Part shown: piece after piece, positions 1 through 7,156 of the stretch
Layout of the letters: every line of letters starts with the position of its first letter
Position numbering within the stretch: the first letter of the stretch is position 1
Origin: Methylobacter sp.
GTDB lineage: Bacteria; Pseudomonadota; Gammaproteobacteria; Methylococcales; Methylomonadaceae
DNA length: 35,645 nt
Reading direction: 5' to 3'
Assembly (NCBI GenBank): GCA_030653985.1
Contig: JAURYJ010000029.1
Coordinates: forward strand, 1 to 35,645
Notes under the pieces: generated by a model
The model's database searches: none
The model's input: only the letters and a program-made list of their open reading frames with translations
Told to the model about the DNA's origin: nothing
Program-made: the position numbers and the translations under genes

Positions 1-102
1 TGTAACGCGGCAGAAAATATCAAAGTCGCAGGGCTTGCGATTCTAGCCTTTGGAGAGAATGTAAGTGGCATTGGGTTAGTCCCTGTGTCCTGTTCTCGTT
101 GA
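1..102 (+). CDS. tnpB: TnpB-family RNA-guided nuclease/IS200-IS605 OrfB, C-terminal fragment
   Basis: The first frame is open from base 1 to a TGA at 100-102 and encodes 33 residues beginning CNAAENIKVAGLAILAFGEN. This matches the C-terminus of TnpB/OrfB proteins, where the last RuvC acidic residue sits in a DxNAAxNI motif followed by a conserved A-G-x-A-x-x-x-x-G-E stretch; here the Asp itself would lie just before the window. Family members are RNA-guided DNA nucleases (ancestors of Cas12) carried by IS200/IS605 and IS607 elements. The gene is cut by the window edge, so completeness, catalytic residues and the presence of a TnpA partner cannot be judged. The right-end hairpin directly downstream (105-140) supports the call. 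Confidence 0.8.
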   Translation, partial: CNAAENIKVAGLAILAFGENVSGIGLVPVSCSR

Positions 103-140
103 ATTAGGAATCCCCTTCCTTTAGGTAGGGGAGCAGTCAA
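103..140 (+). mobile_element. Right end of IS200/IS605-like element and probable 3' end of its omega-RNA
   Basis: Directly after the tnpB stop lies GGAATCCCC, a hairpin CCCCTTCCTTTAGGTAGGGG (113-132), then AGCAGTCAA (132-140). This is the usual layout of IS605-type right ends: a C-rich/G-rich hairpin with a CCTTTAGG-like core close to a terminal cleavage tetranucleotide such as TCAA. In TnpB systems the omega-RNA runs through the gene's 3' end to the element tip and its guide is the flanking DNA, here starting at about 141. The exact end (about 139-141) is inferred. Confidence 0.7.
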
Positions 141-630
141 CAGCGTGGTAATAACTGTAAGCAATGGCAGCGGCAGCAAGCGCAATTAACTGCCAGATAT
201 AGTTATCAAAATAAGCGACGCAAACAGTTATCAGGCCCAGAAATAATCCTGTGAAAATACCTCTCCACCCGGTTTGTATGCCGTCCAGATAAGTCGTTAA
301 TGCCAGTATTAACAGCACGATTAAACCGGCTTCTTCATGGAAGATTCTTCCTGAACCGTGGTAAGCATAAACGACAATGGCCGCACCTAAGCCGCCTGTC
401 CAATGCAGTAGTCGACTGGTGAACGCCTTGAGATTATCACCGTGTTGTTTGAACTGATAATAGCCGGGAGCGATAGCGATAACAGTAAACAAGAACATCA
501 TGGCAAACCAATAATCGTGGCTGGTATGCCGATAGCTATAGCCAATGTAAGTGCCGAGCAGCGACAAAAGTAAACGCAAGGTAAAAAGATGATGATTCGA
601 TAGCAGGGATAACAGGTTTTGCTTGTTCAT
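121..630 (-). CDS. Uncharacterised multi-pass membrane protein at the end of the mxa operon
   Basis: A 169-residue, very hydrophobic protein with about six predicted membrane segments (roughly residues 16-33, 40-58, 74-91, 101-116, 124-140 and 143-161). I do not recognise the family. It starts only 40 bases after the mxaL stop on the same strand, so it is probably the last gene of the mxa operon and may serve methanol dehydrogenase maturation or export, but that is inference from position. The gene runs into the IS200/IS605-like right end: the stop codon and about the last four residues (DCSPT region) are encoded by element sequence (121-140). The native C-terminus has therefore probably been replaced, though all membrane segments remain. 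No strong ribosome binding site precedes the ATG at 630. Confidence 0.65.
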   Translation of the reverse strand: MNKQNLLSLLSNHHLFTLRLLLSLLGTYIGYSYRHTSHDYWFAMMFLFTVIAIAPGYYQFKQHGDNLKAFTSRLLHWTGGLGAAIVVYAYHGSGRIFHEEAGLIVLLILALTTYLDGIQTGWRGIFTGLFLGLITVCVAYFDNYIWQLIALAAAAIAYSYYHAVDCSPT

Positions 631-670
631 GAACTGTACTCAAGAGAATAGGTAACGAATGACGGTTTAA

Positions 671-1627
671 TTATTTCCAGAAAAATCGACGGGATTTATA
701 CGGCCTGGGCAGATAGACGAGGCTTAACAGCAACAATGCCAATAAGGCCGGTTGCCAGCGAATATCGGTCTGCACAACTTTTTCAGTCGCCAGTTTCGGG
801 TTTTGTAATGCTTGACTAAGATTTTTTAAGTCGGTTAAGCGGGCGTAACTTAAGCCGGATTCTGCGCCGAGTTTTTCCAAATAAGTTTCGTGCAAAGCGG
901 TTAAATGCTCGTTGCCGGTAGCGGCTTCGCTGCCGAATGGGGCATTGCGTGCGTTATAGCCTTTGACTTGCGACGGGTCCAGATTCGATTGCCCGAACGA
1001 AGAACGGTGCGGCACATCATCATGGCTATAAAACCCGGTTTGTTGGCCTTGGCTGTCGAACTTGGGAATAGGCACGGCTTGCAAACCGCCTACGCCGATA
1101 ATCATGCCTTTTGCCGGTGCTGTTAACACTGAAAAATCAGTCTGGTAATTGGGATTAACGGGCGGTGCTTCCTGTCCGTCGGTAATAAAAATCACCGTGC
1201 TGTCGCTTTTTTGCAGCATTTCAAGCGTGCTCAGCAAGCCTTTGGCGATATTGCTGTCCGCCGCCCAGGCCATGCGCCAGTCGATTTTGCTGATCGCGAT
1301 ATTGATTTCCGTATAAGCCGAACAAACTTCCAGCGGTTCGAATAACAGGGTTGATCGCCTCTCGGTGAATAGGCCCAATCCAACTTTGGATTCGCAAGGC
1401 AGTTTTTGCAATAATTCGCGCAAGGTTTGTTTGACAAAATTCAGGCGGCTGACGGCTTGGTTGTCTTGCTGGTAGTCGGTTGCATTCATGCTGCGGGTAA
1501 TATCGACAATAAAGGTGTAGTTGTAGGTTGGCGTTTTTTGTTGCTTGCTGGGGTATAGGAACAGCACCATCATGGCGATAAGCGCCGACAGCAAGCACAA
1601 GGTTCGATAATCTTTTAATGGTTCCAT
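671..1627 (-). CDS. mxaL: MxaL, VWA-domain methanol dehydrogenase maturation protein
   Basis: A von Willebrand factor A protein of 318 residues. An N-terminal membrane segment (about 10-25) is followed by a VWA domain with a MIDAS-like DITRS motif at 42-46, and a second membrane segment lies near the C-terminus (about 290-306, LLALLLLSLVYL) followed by a basic tail. MxaL belongs to the MxaRSACKL group, implicated in methylotrophs in inserting calcium into methanol dehydrogenase. The ATG at 1627 is preferred because GAGGAA lies just upstream; an in-frame ATG at 1648 has no such site. Order after mxaK fits known mxa clusters. A perfect 21-bp hairpin (1656-1703) separates it from mxaK. Confidence 0.85.
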   Translation of the reverse strand: MEPLKDYRTLCLLSALIAMMVLFLYPSKQQKTPTYNYTFIVDITRSMNATDYQQDNQAVSRLNFVKQTLRELLQKLPCESKVGLGLFTERRSTLLFEPLEVCSAYTEINIAISKIDWRMAWAADSNIAKGLLSTLEMLQKSDSTVIFITDGQEAPPVNPNYQTDFSVLTAPAKGMIIGVGGLQAVPIPKFDSQGQQTGFYSHDDVPHRSSFGQSNLDPSQVKGYNARNAPFGSEAATGNEHLTALHETYLEKLGAESGLSYARLTDLKNLSQALQNPKLATEKVVQTDIRWQPALLALLLLSLVYLPRPYKSRRFFWK

Positions 1628-1655
1628 TGTTTCCTCGTTTCCATGCAATTTCTAG

Positions 1656-1703
1656 TCGCGACGTAGGCGTCGCTCCTACGTGGGAGCGACGCCTACGTCG
1701 CGA
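1656..1703. repeat. REP-like perfect hairpin between mxaK and mxaL
   Basis: Arms of 21 bases (1656-1676 and 1683-1703) pair perfectly around a 6-base loop and contain GGAGCGACGCC, so the hairpin is strong. There is no T-tract, so it looks more like a dispersed extragenic palindrome than an intrinsic terminator. In the polycistronic transcript it could stabilise upstream mRNA or lower mxaL expression. Confidence 0.8.
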
Positions 1704-1726
1704 TTAACATCGAATGATAGACTTTA

Positions 1727-2287
1727 TCAAGGCAATCCACGCGGAAACCCCGGCACGGTCGTCCACAACTGCGATTTCTGATTGATCGGGCTGTCGTCTG
1801 GCATGTCGACCCGGTCCATTTCCGGCAATAAGCGCATGGCGACTTCAAGGTTATATTTGGCATCCCAGTTACCGCTGTTCAACGCCAATGCCTGCCGGTA
1901 AGCTTGTTTCGCCAGTCCTGCCAAGGGCATGGCTGCATTGATATTCATGGCTTTTGCCTGCTGTACGGCTTGCTCCAGATACAGGTTGCCGAGGTTATAA
2001 CGGGCTTTGGCCTGGAAGTCTCGGTCGCCTTTATCCATAATCAGGCTGAGGGTCGATAAGGCTTCATCGTAGCGGTGTTTTTGCTTGAAATAAAAAGCCC
2101 GCGCCAGTCTTAGTTCCGGTTCGCCGCTGATCACTTTATTAATGACCACATCCTTTCCCGAAATCAATTGCCGGATTAAATTATTATCGTGATGAATGCC
2201 GTACAACGTGCCGCAGCTGTAAACGAAAGCGGCCAAGCTGACAGCCAACGCGGCCCACAGCGATATATGCCTGATTGTTCTAATCAT
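1727..2287 (-). CDS. mxaK: MxaK, membrane-anchored methanol dehydrogenase accessory protein
   Basis: A 186-residue protein with one N-terminal membrane segment (about 7-25, ISLWAALAVSLAAFVYSC) and a periplasmic helical part resembling tetratricopeptide repeats: RLARAFYFKQKHRYDEALS, then ARYNLGNLYLEQAV, then AYRQALALNSGNWDAKYNLE. Its place between mxaC and mxaL identifies it as MxaK, a component of the calcium-insertion/maturation group; its biochemical role is not known. The ATG at 2287 starts directly before the membrane anchor. A longer version from 2353 would overlap mxaC but would translate through a REP-like palindrome, so the shorter start is preferred; its ribosome binding site is weak. 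Confidence 0.8.
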   Translation of the reverse strand: MIRTIRHISLWAALAVSLAAFVYSCGTLYGIHHDNNLIRQLISGKDVVINKVISGEPELRLARAFYFKQKHRYDEALSTLSLIMDKGDRDFQAKARYNLGNLYLEQAVQQAKAMNINAAMPLAGLAKQAYRQALALNSGNWDAKYNLEVAMRLLPEMDRVDMPDDSPINQKSQLWTTVPGFPRGLP

Positions 2288-2302
2288 GGTTTGACCATTA
2301 AC

Positions 2303-2320
2303 GCGCGAATAAATTCGCGC
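2303..2320. repeat. REP-like palindrome between mxaC and mxaK
   Basis: GCGCGAAT-AA-ATTCGCGC is an 18-base palindrome followed by CCACA. The same unit, GCGAATAAATTCGCGCCCAC, occurs twice more in this window in inverted orientation (14914-14934 and 14952-14972), so it is a dispersed extragenic repeat. It lies in the short gap before the mxaK start. Confidence 0.75.
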
Positions 2321-2336
2321 CCACAGATACTTGTTA

Positions 2337-3317
2337 TCATCGTTTGACCTCACAAAATTTTGCGCCGAGCAGAACCAGCAGCAAGAAAGCCGCTACGCTG
2401 TAGCAGACTGCCGACAAGTCCTGTTTGGGGACGCGTTCGACATAGTGCATAGGCAGGTTTTCCAGTTGGTTGATGTCGGCAATCGCCTGTTGCAATGCGT
2501 CGGGGCTTTCCGCTTCATAAGCCTGATAGGGACTGCCCAGCCCCAGGAAAAACTTGTGCAGATACCGTTCGGGCATGGCCCCAGCGTTGTCGTCCCGGCT
2601 GTCTTCAGGCTGGTCGAAAATGCCGGGGCTGTTTGCGGTACGCAGGAAAATCCAGTACAGGCGGACTTGCTGCTGTTTAAACCAAAGCCGTAATTTCTGT
2701 TCGCTGTCGTGATCAATCGCCGCCGCGCCGTCTGAAACCAGCAGCACGATACGCGAACCGGTGACCGGCTGTTGTTCGAAAAACGATATGGCCATGCCCA
2801 AGCCTTTGCTGACATGGGTAAAACCGAGCGCCGGCGTTGCGGTCGCCGCAATCGCCGCCTGCACTGCGTTTTTGTTTTCGGTCAGCGGCATGACGAATAA
2901 CGGCGAAGTGCTGTATTCCGCGACCCCGATCAAATCGGTTTGCCGCTGTTTGACAAAATCGGTCAATAAGCGCCGCGCCGCCGTGGCTTTCGATTCATCG
3001 GAGCCGTTCGCTGTGCGTCCGGCAAAGGTGTTGTCCATGCTGCTGCTGCGGTCCAGCAGTAATACGATATGCGCGCCGTGGCCGATCCGTTCCCGGCTTT
3101 GTTCGGTGCGGTGCAGGCCCGCGATGCCCAGCACTAACCCGGCGATTGCCGCGACGGCGCACAGGCGCAGACAGCCGACGATAACAACCGACAGCGTGTC
3201 GGCAGGAATCAATGCCGTCCACGGGGCGGGACTGGTCCGAATGCCGTTATTGAACAGCGGCAACAGGGCCAGTAACAGGCCTGCCAAGGCCAAAGGGGTA
3301 TTAACCGCCAAATTCAT
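2337..3317 (-). CDS. mxaC: MxaC, VWA-domain methanol dehydrogenase maturation protein
   Basis: A 326-residue VWA protein. Two N-terminal hydrophobic segments (about 8-22 and 43-68) precede a VWA domain with MIDAS motif DRSSS at 89-93, and a C-terminal membrane segment (VAAFLLLVLLGAKF) ends just before EVKR. This topology matches MxaC and BatA/BatB-like proteins that work with MoxR-type ATPases. It belongs to the maturation module needed for active, calcium-loaded methanol dehydrogenase. The ATG at 3317 overlaps the mxaA stop in an ATGA arrangement, indicating translational coupling; the frame stays open to 3437 but an upstream start would run through mxaA. MxaC is the first of two VWA proteins here, with MxaL. 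Confidence 0.88.
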   Translation of the reverse strand: MNLAVNTPLALAGLLLALLPLFNNGIRTSPAPWTALIPADTLSVVIVGCLRLCAVAAIAGLVLGIAGLHRTEQSRERIGHGAHIVLLLDRSSSMDNTFAGRTANGSDESKATAARRLLTDFVKQRQTDLIGVAEYSTSPLFVMPLTENKNAVQAAIAATATPALGFTHVSKGLGMAISFFEQQPVTGSRIVLLVSDGAAAIDHDSEQKLRLWFKQQQVRLYWIFLRTANSPGIFDQPEDSRDDNAGAMPERYLHKFFLGLGSPYQAYEAESPDALQQAIADINQLENLPMHYVERVPKQDLSAVCYSVAAFLLLVLLGAKFCEVKR

Positions 3318-4189
3318 CGGCTGCCCCGTTCGATGTTTCGGCATTGCTGGCAGAGGTCTTTTAGCTGCTGCAAGTCTTGCGCGACAACAATCATGCCGTC
3401 GGAAAAAAAATAACGGTTGGAGTAGTTGAAAAACCAAGCCAACTGGGAATTTATTTGCAGATATTCCGGGTTGCGCCGGTAAAAATCGCTTAAGCGGTTA
3501 GCAAACAGCGGCTGGCCGTTGAGACTGTTCAAGGCGTGGTGGACAAGGGTCAAGGCTTGCTCCATGTCGGCTTTAGATAAGCCTGCCAGTTTGCGCAACG
3601 CCCGCTTGAACACTGTGCGTCGCAGCCTATTGGGAAAACAGCCGTATAAATAACACAAATAGGACGCTATCAGCGCGGCAATGCTCAGGCTGGCAGTCAA
3701 GCCGTACAAGGCTTGGGTGTTTGCCAATAACGGCGGCGGACTGTCGGGACGCAGGTATTCGCCCTGTTCGGTTTGGCGCACCACCAATTCTCTGAGCGGG
3801 GACAGGGTGAAAGTCCAGGCGGGGACGTTTTGGCTGATGCTTTTTTCGCCCTGGCTAAGCTGCAGTGTAAAGCCGGGCAGGGTTAAGGTTTTAACTTCCA
3901 GCGGTGCGTAAAAAACCTGGTAGAGCAAGTCGATTTGATAACGCTGTCCGCTTTGTTTAACGGTGACCTGATTCAGGTTCAGCCAGCGGTTGATTTGTCC
4001 TTTGGCGGGTAAGCTGCCGGTTTGCAAAGTGATGCCCGAACGGGTTTCGATGACGATGCGTTGAGGAATTTCATCGCCGTTGACGTAACCGAACGGGCGG
4101 GGCGTTTCGACGTTAAAGTAGCTGACCGGTTCATCAATTGAGCCGGAACAGCCCAGCAGCGACAACACCATGATTAACAGAATTCTCAT
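3314..4189 (-). CDS. mxaA: MxaA, putative lipoprotein of the methanol dehydrogenase maturation module
   Basis: A 291-residue protein beginning MRILLIMVLSLLGCSG, a lipoprotein signal with lipobox Cys14. A periplasmic beta-rich part follows to about residue 158, then a membrane segment (160-182, LTASLSIAALIASYLCYLYG) and a C-terminal helical cytoplasmic part. In methylotrophs MxaA is required for making calcium-containing methanol dehydrogenase. Its identity rests on position between mxaS and mxaC and on topology rather than a catalytic motif. Start and stop both overlap neighbours by four bases (ATGA), so mxaS-mxaA-mxaC are probably translated together. Confidence 0.85.
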   Translation of the reverse strand: MRILLIMVLSLLGCSGSIDEPVSYFNVETPRPFGYVNGDEIPQRIVIETRSGITLQTGSLPAKGQINRWLNLNQVTVKQSGQRYQIDLLYQVFYAPLEVKTLTLPGFTLQLSQGEKSISQNVPAWTFTLSPLRELVVRQTEQGEYLRPDSPPPLLANTQALYGLTASLSIAALIASYLCYLYGCFPNRLRRTVFKRALRKLAGLSKADMEQALTLVHHALNSLNGQPLFANRLSDFYRRNPEYLQINSQLAWFFNYSNRYFFSDGMIVVAQDLQQLKDLCQQCRNIERGSR

Positions 4190-5022
4190 GCGGCCCTCTG
4201 CTGTAAATGACGATTAATGGTTTGGGTGCTGTAGCCTTCCGTGATAAATAACGGCTCACTGCCAAAGGCTCTAAAAGTGTTTTTCAGATCGTGTTGGCGC
4301 TGCCGGTAGGCGGTCATTATTTTTTGCCGTAAGGCCGGGCGCATGAACAGTGTGCGGGTCGCATTGTTTTCCATGTCCTGAAACGAAATAAGACCCCAAT
4401 TGGGCAAGGCGGCGTATTCGTACTGATTCCACAACACCAGCGGGATAACATCGTGACCTTGCAGCGAGCCTAATATGGCGCGCAACTGAGGCAGCGGAAA
4501 ATGGCAGTCGGATAACAAAAATACCAGCGAGCGCTCGGCTGGCAGAAAGGCCGCGGCATTTTGCAGCCCGTTTGCATTGCCGGTAAAGCTAAGGTGTTCC
4601 AGTTGTTTTGCCAGTGCCGACACCCGTCCCAAGTGTTGACCGGCGGGAAGCAACCAGCGATGCTCGATACGATCGGTGCAGCCGATAAAGCCGAATTTAT
4701 CGCCGTAACCGAAGGCCGAGTTGGCGGCGGTCAGCAAAAATCGAATCAGGGTTTGTTGTTTATCGGCATAGCCCATCGATGCCGACATATCGGCAAGCAG
4801 ATAGACGTTGACGCTGCTTTGCTGTTGATAGACGCGCACCCGATAGCCTGAAAACGGGTCGAGTACGCTGGCGCGCAAGTCTATGCGTCTCGGGTCGGGA
4901 CTGGCGATAAGCGGTTCGTGGCGCTTGAACAGCTGTCCGGCGCCGATCATTTGTCCGGGATGCGCTCCCGGATAAACGGAACTTGATTGCCAGGGTAAGC
5001 GATAAAATAGCGTTTCGGTCAT
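4186..5022 (-). CDS. mxaS: MxaS, DUF58 protein of the methanol dehydrogenase maturation module
   Basis: A 278-residue protein of the DUF58 type that accompanies MoxR-family ATPases. It has no membrane segment and carries a VWA-like MIDAS motif DMSAS at 78-82 within VNVYLLADMSASMGY, so it is probably cytoplasmic. The partner is MxaR directly upstream, and the pair resembles other MoxR/DUF58 chaperone modules. In methylotrophs mxaS lies in the mxaRSACKL block linked to calcium insertion. The 3' end overlaps mxaA by four bases. The gap to mxaR (5023-5139) contains a diverged palindromic repeat. Confidence 0.85.
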   Translation of the reverse strand: MTETLFYRLPWQSSSVYPGAHPGQMIGAGQLFKRHEPLIASPDPRRIDLRASVLDPFSGYRVRVYQQQSSVNVYLLADMSASMGYADKQQTLIRFLLTAANSAFGYGDKFGFIGCTDRIEHRWLLPAGQHLGRVSALAKQLEHLSFTGNANGLQNAAAFLPAERSLVFLLSDCHFPLPQLRAILGSLQGHDVIPLVLWNQYEYAALPNWGLISFQDMENNATRTLFMRPALRQKIMTAYRQRQHDLKNTFRAFGSEPLFITEGYSTQTINRHLQQRAA

Positions 5023-5062
5023 GGGTTTTTACGGTATTTTTCTTGTTTTATGCGTCAAGGCG

Positions 5063-5138
5063 TGTAGGTTGGGTTAGCGATAGCGAAACCAACATATTCG
5101 TAGTGTTGTCGGGTTACGTTGCACTAACCGGACCTACA
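5063..5138. repeat. Imperfect long palindrome between mxaR and mxaS
   Basis: TGTAGGT at 5063-5069 and ACCTACA at 5132-5138 bound a roughly 76-base imperfect inverted repeat: about 14 of the first 18 bases pair with the last 18, and GGGTTAGCG-like and ACTAACC-like parts pair inside. It resembles dispersed extragenic palindromes of gammaproteobacteria and fills nearly the whole mxaR-mxaS gap. Confidence 0.5.
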
Positions 5139-5139
5139 T

Positions 5140-6156
5140 TCAAGGCGCAGCCACTTGGTTCAAAATACCCTGGATCAATTCGGGCAACAGCTGTTCTTTT
5201 CTATAGGCAACCATCGGGTTTAAAAACAGCCGATGCGTCATGCAGACAGGAAAAAGCGCTTGCAGGTCTTCCGGCAATACATGCTCCCGATGTTCCAGCC
5301 AGGCCCGGGTTTTGGCGGCGCGGATCAAGTAACTCATGCCGCGCGGACTGGCGCCGGCCATTAATAATTGCGGCATGTCGACATCGCTTAATTGCACGCC
5401 GTATTGTTGCGGCTGATGCGTGGCTTTCCATAAGCTCAGTGCGTAAGCATGGAGTTTGGGGCTGGTCTGTATGCGTTGTTGCAGCGTTTGCGCCAGCTCA
5501 TTGAGCTGATAGTAAATGCCGCTGTTAGCGACACCACGGATTAATTGATCGGTATCATGAAAACGCGGATTAAACATCAGTTCATCCAACACAGTATCCG
5601 AGCCGGGCATATCGATGTTGATTTCCATCATAAAGCGGTCTTTGGCGGCGGCGGGCAACTCAAAGGTTTCTTCCTTTTCGACGCGGTTGCGGTCGGCAAA
5701 AACCTGGATGTGCGGGAAATGATAGTCGCGGTTAAAGGCGTTGATGCTGCGTTCCGCCATTGCCCTTAACAGCAAGGCATGGACTTGCGGGCGGGCGCGA
5801 TTGATTTCGTTGAAGAAGAAGGTGGCGAGTGTGTCTCCGTGTTTCAGCAACGGCCCCGGATCGACGCACGGACGGCCTTCGCTGTTTAAATAGGTGTAAT
5901 AAATCAAGTCGGCGGGCATCAGGTCGATAGTGCCTTCAATCCTTTGATAATCGCCGCCCAAGCCTTGAGCAACCGCTCTTAGCAGTGTGGTTTTGCCGAC
6001 GCCGACATTGCCTTCCAGCAATACATGGCCTCGGGTAAATACGGCCAGGATGATATTCCTGACCGCAGGCTGCAGGCCGATAACGGTTTGATTGATCTGT
6101 TGCTCAAACTGTAACGCTTGTTCGCGCCAGTCGGTCAGTTGGATGTCTGTGTTCAT
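5140..6156 (-). CDS. mxaR: MxaR, MoxR-family AAA+ ATPase
   Basis: A 338-residue MoxR-type AAA+ ATPase. Walker A is GNVGVGKT at 49-56. The Walker B region is FFFNEINRARPQ (from 113), where the usual Asp before Glu is Asn116. The sensor-like stretch FADRNRVEKEETFELP and the following KDRF match the MoxR pattern around ATQNPxExEGxxxLPEAxxDRF. MoxR ATPases act as chaperones for metal or cofactor insertion; here the likely job is powering calcium insertion or assembly of methanol dehydrogenase with MxaS, MxaC and MxaL. It is separated from mxaI by 208 bases holding a REP-like hairpin, so the structural genes may be expressed more strongly than this module. Confidence 0.9.
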   Translation of the reverse strand: MNTDIQLTDWREQALQFEQQINQTVIGLQPAVRNIILAVFTRGHVLLEGNVGVGKTTLLRAVAQGLGGDYQRIEGTIDLMPADLIYYTYLNSEGRPCVDPGPLLKHGDTLATFFFNEINRARPQVHALLLRAMAERSINAFNRDYHFPHIQVFADRNRVEKEETFELPAAAKDRFMMEINIDMPGSDTVLDELMFNPRFHDTDQLIRGVANSGIYYQLNELAQTLQQRIQTSPKLHAYALSLWKATHQPQQYGVQLSDVDMPQLLMAGASPRGMSYLIRAAKTRAWLEHREHVLPEDLQALFPVCMTHRLFLNPMVAYRKEQLLPELIQGILNQVAAP

Positions 6157-6199
6157 TAGCTATATAAAAAAATCTGGATTCATCTATGTGGCGAGATTG

Positions 6200-6276
6200 T
6201 GTAGGAGCGGGCCATGCCCGCTGACGTGAAATCCGTAATCGTTTCCAGAATATCGCGGGCGCGGCCCGCTCCTACA
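6200..6276. repeat. REP-like hairpin between mxaI and mxaR
   Basis: TGTAGGAGCGGGCC (6200-6213) is perfectly inverted at 6263-6276, and the middle contains further GC-rich pairing (CATGCCCGC with GCGGGCGCGG). It belongs to the same GTAGGAGCGG family as the repeat at 21272-21322. It lies between the abundant structural genes and the maturation genes, where a stable stem could protect the mxaFJGI message or reduce read-through. Confidence 0.75.
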
Positions 6277-6364
6277 TGGCTACAAATAAAAAAGGGGGCA
6301 TAAGATGCAAACAGACTCATAATGGGACGAAAGGTTGGAATGCATTTATGCCCAAAACAAATCA

Positions 6365-6649
6365 TTACTCGATGTCGTCTACGTCAAAAACAAATTTGCC
6401 GGTCTTGGCCAAATTTTCCTGGCGAATTTTATTGCGTTCTTCCATTTCTATAACCGATTGCGCTTGCTTATTGAGTTCATTGACATCATGTTTAGGGTCA
6501 TATTTGCTGCCGGCCACTTTTTCAGGATAGCCCGGCTTGGGTTCCCAACAAACTCCCGGTTCGCTGCAATTTTGGCCGTCGTAAGCGCTAACCGCATAAG
6601 ACATTACTGCCAGCATTAAACTTGCATTCATTAAAAACATTTTTTTCAT
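6365..6649 (-). CDS. mxaI: MxaI, methanol dehydrogenase small (beta) subunit
   Basis: A 94-residue precursor with a signal peptide (MKKMFLMNASLMLAVMSYAVSA, about 1-22) and a mature part starting YDGQNC. The mature protein has the two-cysteine pattern NCSEPGVCW (Cys28 and Cys34), a proline-rich stretch and a long charged helix rich in Lys and Glu, as in known MDH beta subunits that wrap around MxaF in the periplasmic alpha2beta2 enzyme. Its length is normal for the family. A good AGAGGAA site precedes the ATG at 6649, and it follows mxaG by only 13 bases. Confidence 0.95.
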   Translation of the reverse strand: MKKMFLMNASLMLAVMSYAVSAYDGQNCSEPGVCWEPKPGYPEKVAGSKYDPKHDVNELNKQAQSVIEMEERNKIRQENLAKTGKFVFDVDDIE

Positions 6650-6662
6650 GGGTTGTTCCTCT

Positions 6663-7139
6663 TTATTTTTTTAACCACTTGGCTTTTTTCGGATCACCGG
6701 TATAGATGTCCCGTATCCAGGACATAATCATCAGCATTTCATCAGTTGATAAGTTGACATATTGCGGTCCCATCATGCCTTTAGCGCCGCCAAACAAGAT
6801 TTCAAATAAACCTTGGTCTTTAGTAGCAGACGGATAGGTCCAGTAATCATCGGCTAGTCCCGGCCCTAATTTTCCTTCGGCTTCGTGACCGTGACAGCCG
6901 GAGCAGGCTGGTAAATAAAGGTCATGGCCTTTTTGTATGGCTTCTTTATCGCCGTTATAAGGGTTCTTGCCGGTCTCCTTAAATTGCTTGAAAACGGTCT
7001 CGTTACCGCCGGATTTGGCAACGCTCATATCCAGCGGTTCACCGGTAATGGTATTGCGAAACGTTATTTCTGCTACAGCCGTCGAGCTGATCAGCGTAAG
7101 ACTGACAGCGGCTATGGCCAATAATTTTTTTCTGTTCAT
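6663..7139 (-). CDS. mxaG: MxaG, cytochrome cL (methanol dehydrogenase electron acceptor)
   Basis: A 158-residue periplasmic c-type cytochrome. A signal peptide (about 1-23, ending TAVA) precedes the mature part. One haem-binding motif CSGCH (Cys79, Cys82, His83) lies in LYLPACSGCHGHEAEGKLGPGL, and the GGAKGMMGP stretch (118-125) offers the likely axial Met. Cytochrome cL accepts electrons from the PQQ of methanol dehydrogenase and passes them to a class I cytochrome c. Position between mxaJ and mxaI is the canonical order. The C-terminus is short and lysine-rich (KKAKWLKK), suited to docking on an acidic surface. Confidence 0.94.
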   Translation of the reverse strand: MNRKKLLAIAAVSLTLISSTAVAEITFRNTITGEPLDMSVAKSGGNETVFKQFKETGKNPYNGDKEAIQKGHDLYLPACSGCHGHEAEGKLGPGLADDYWTYPSATKDQGLFEILFGGAKGMMGPQYVNLSTDEMLMIMSWIRDIYTGDPKKAKWLKK

Positions 7140-7156
7140 GGTTAAGACCTGTTTCT

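Noticed and set aside
2337..3429. Long plus-strand and alternative minus-strand frames across mxaC
   Set aside because: Shadow frames of mxaC, rich in Arg, Cys and Ala; mxaC itself has a VWA domain and coupled start.
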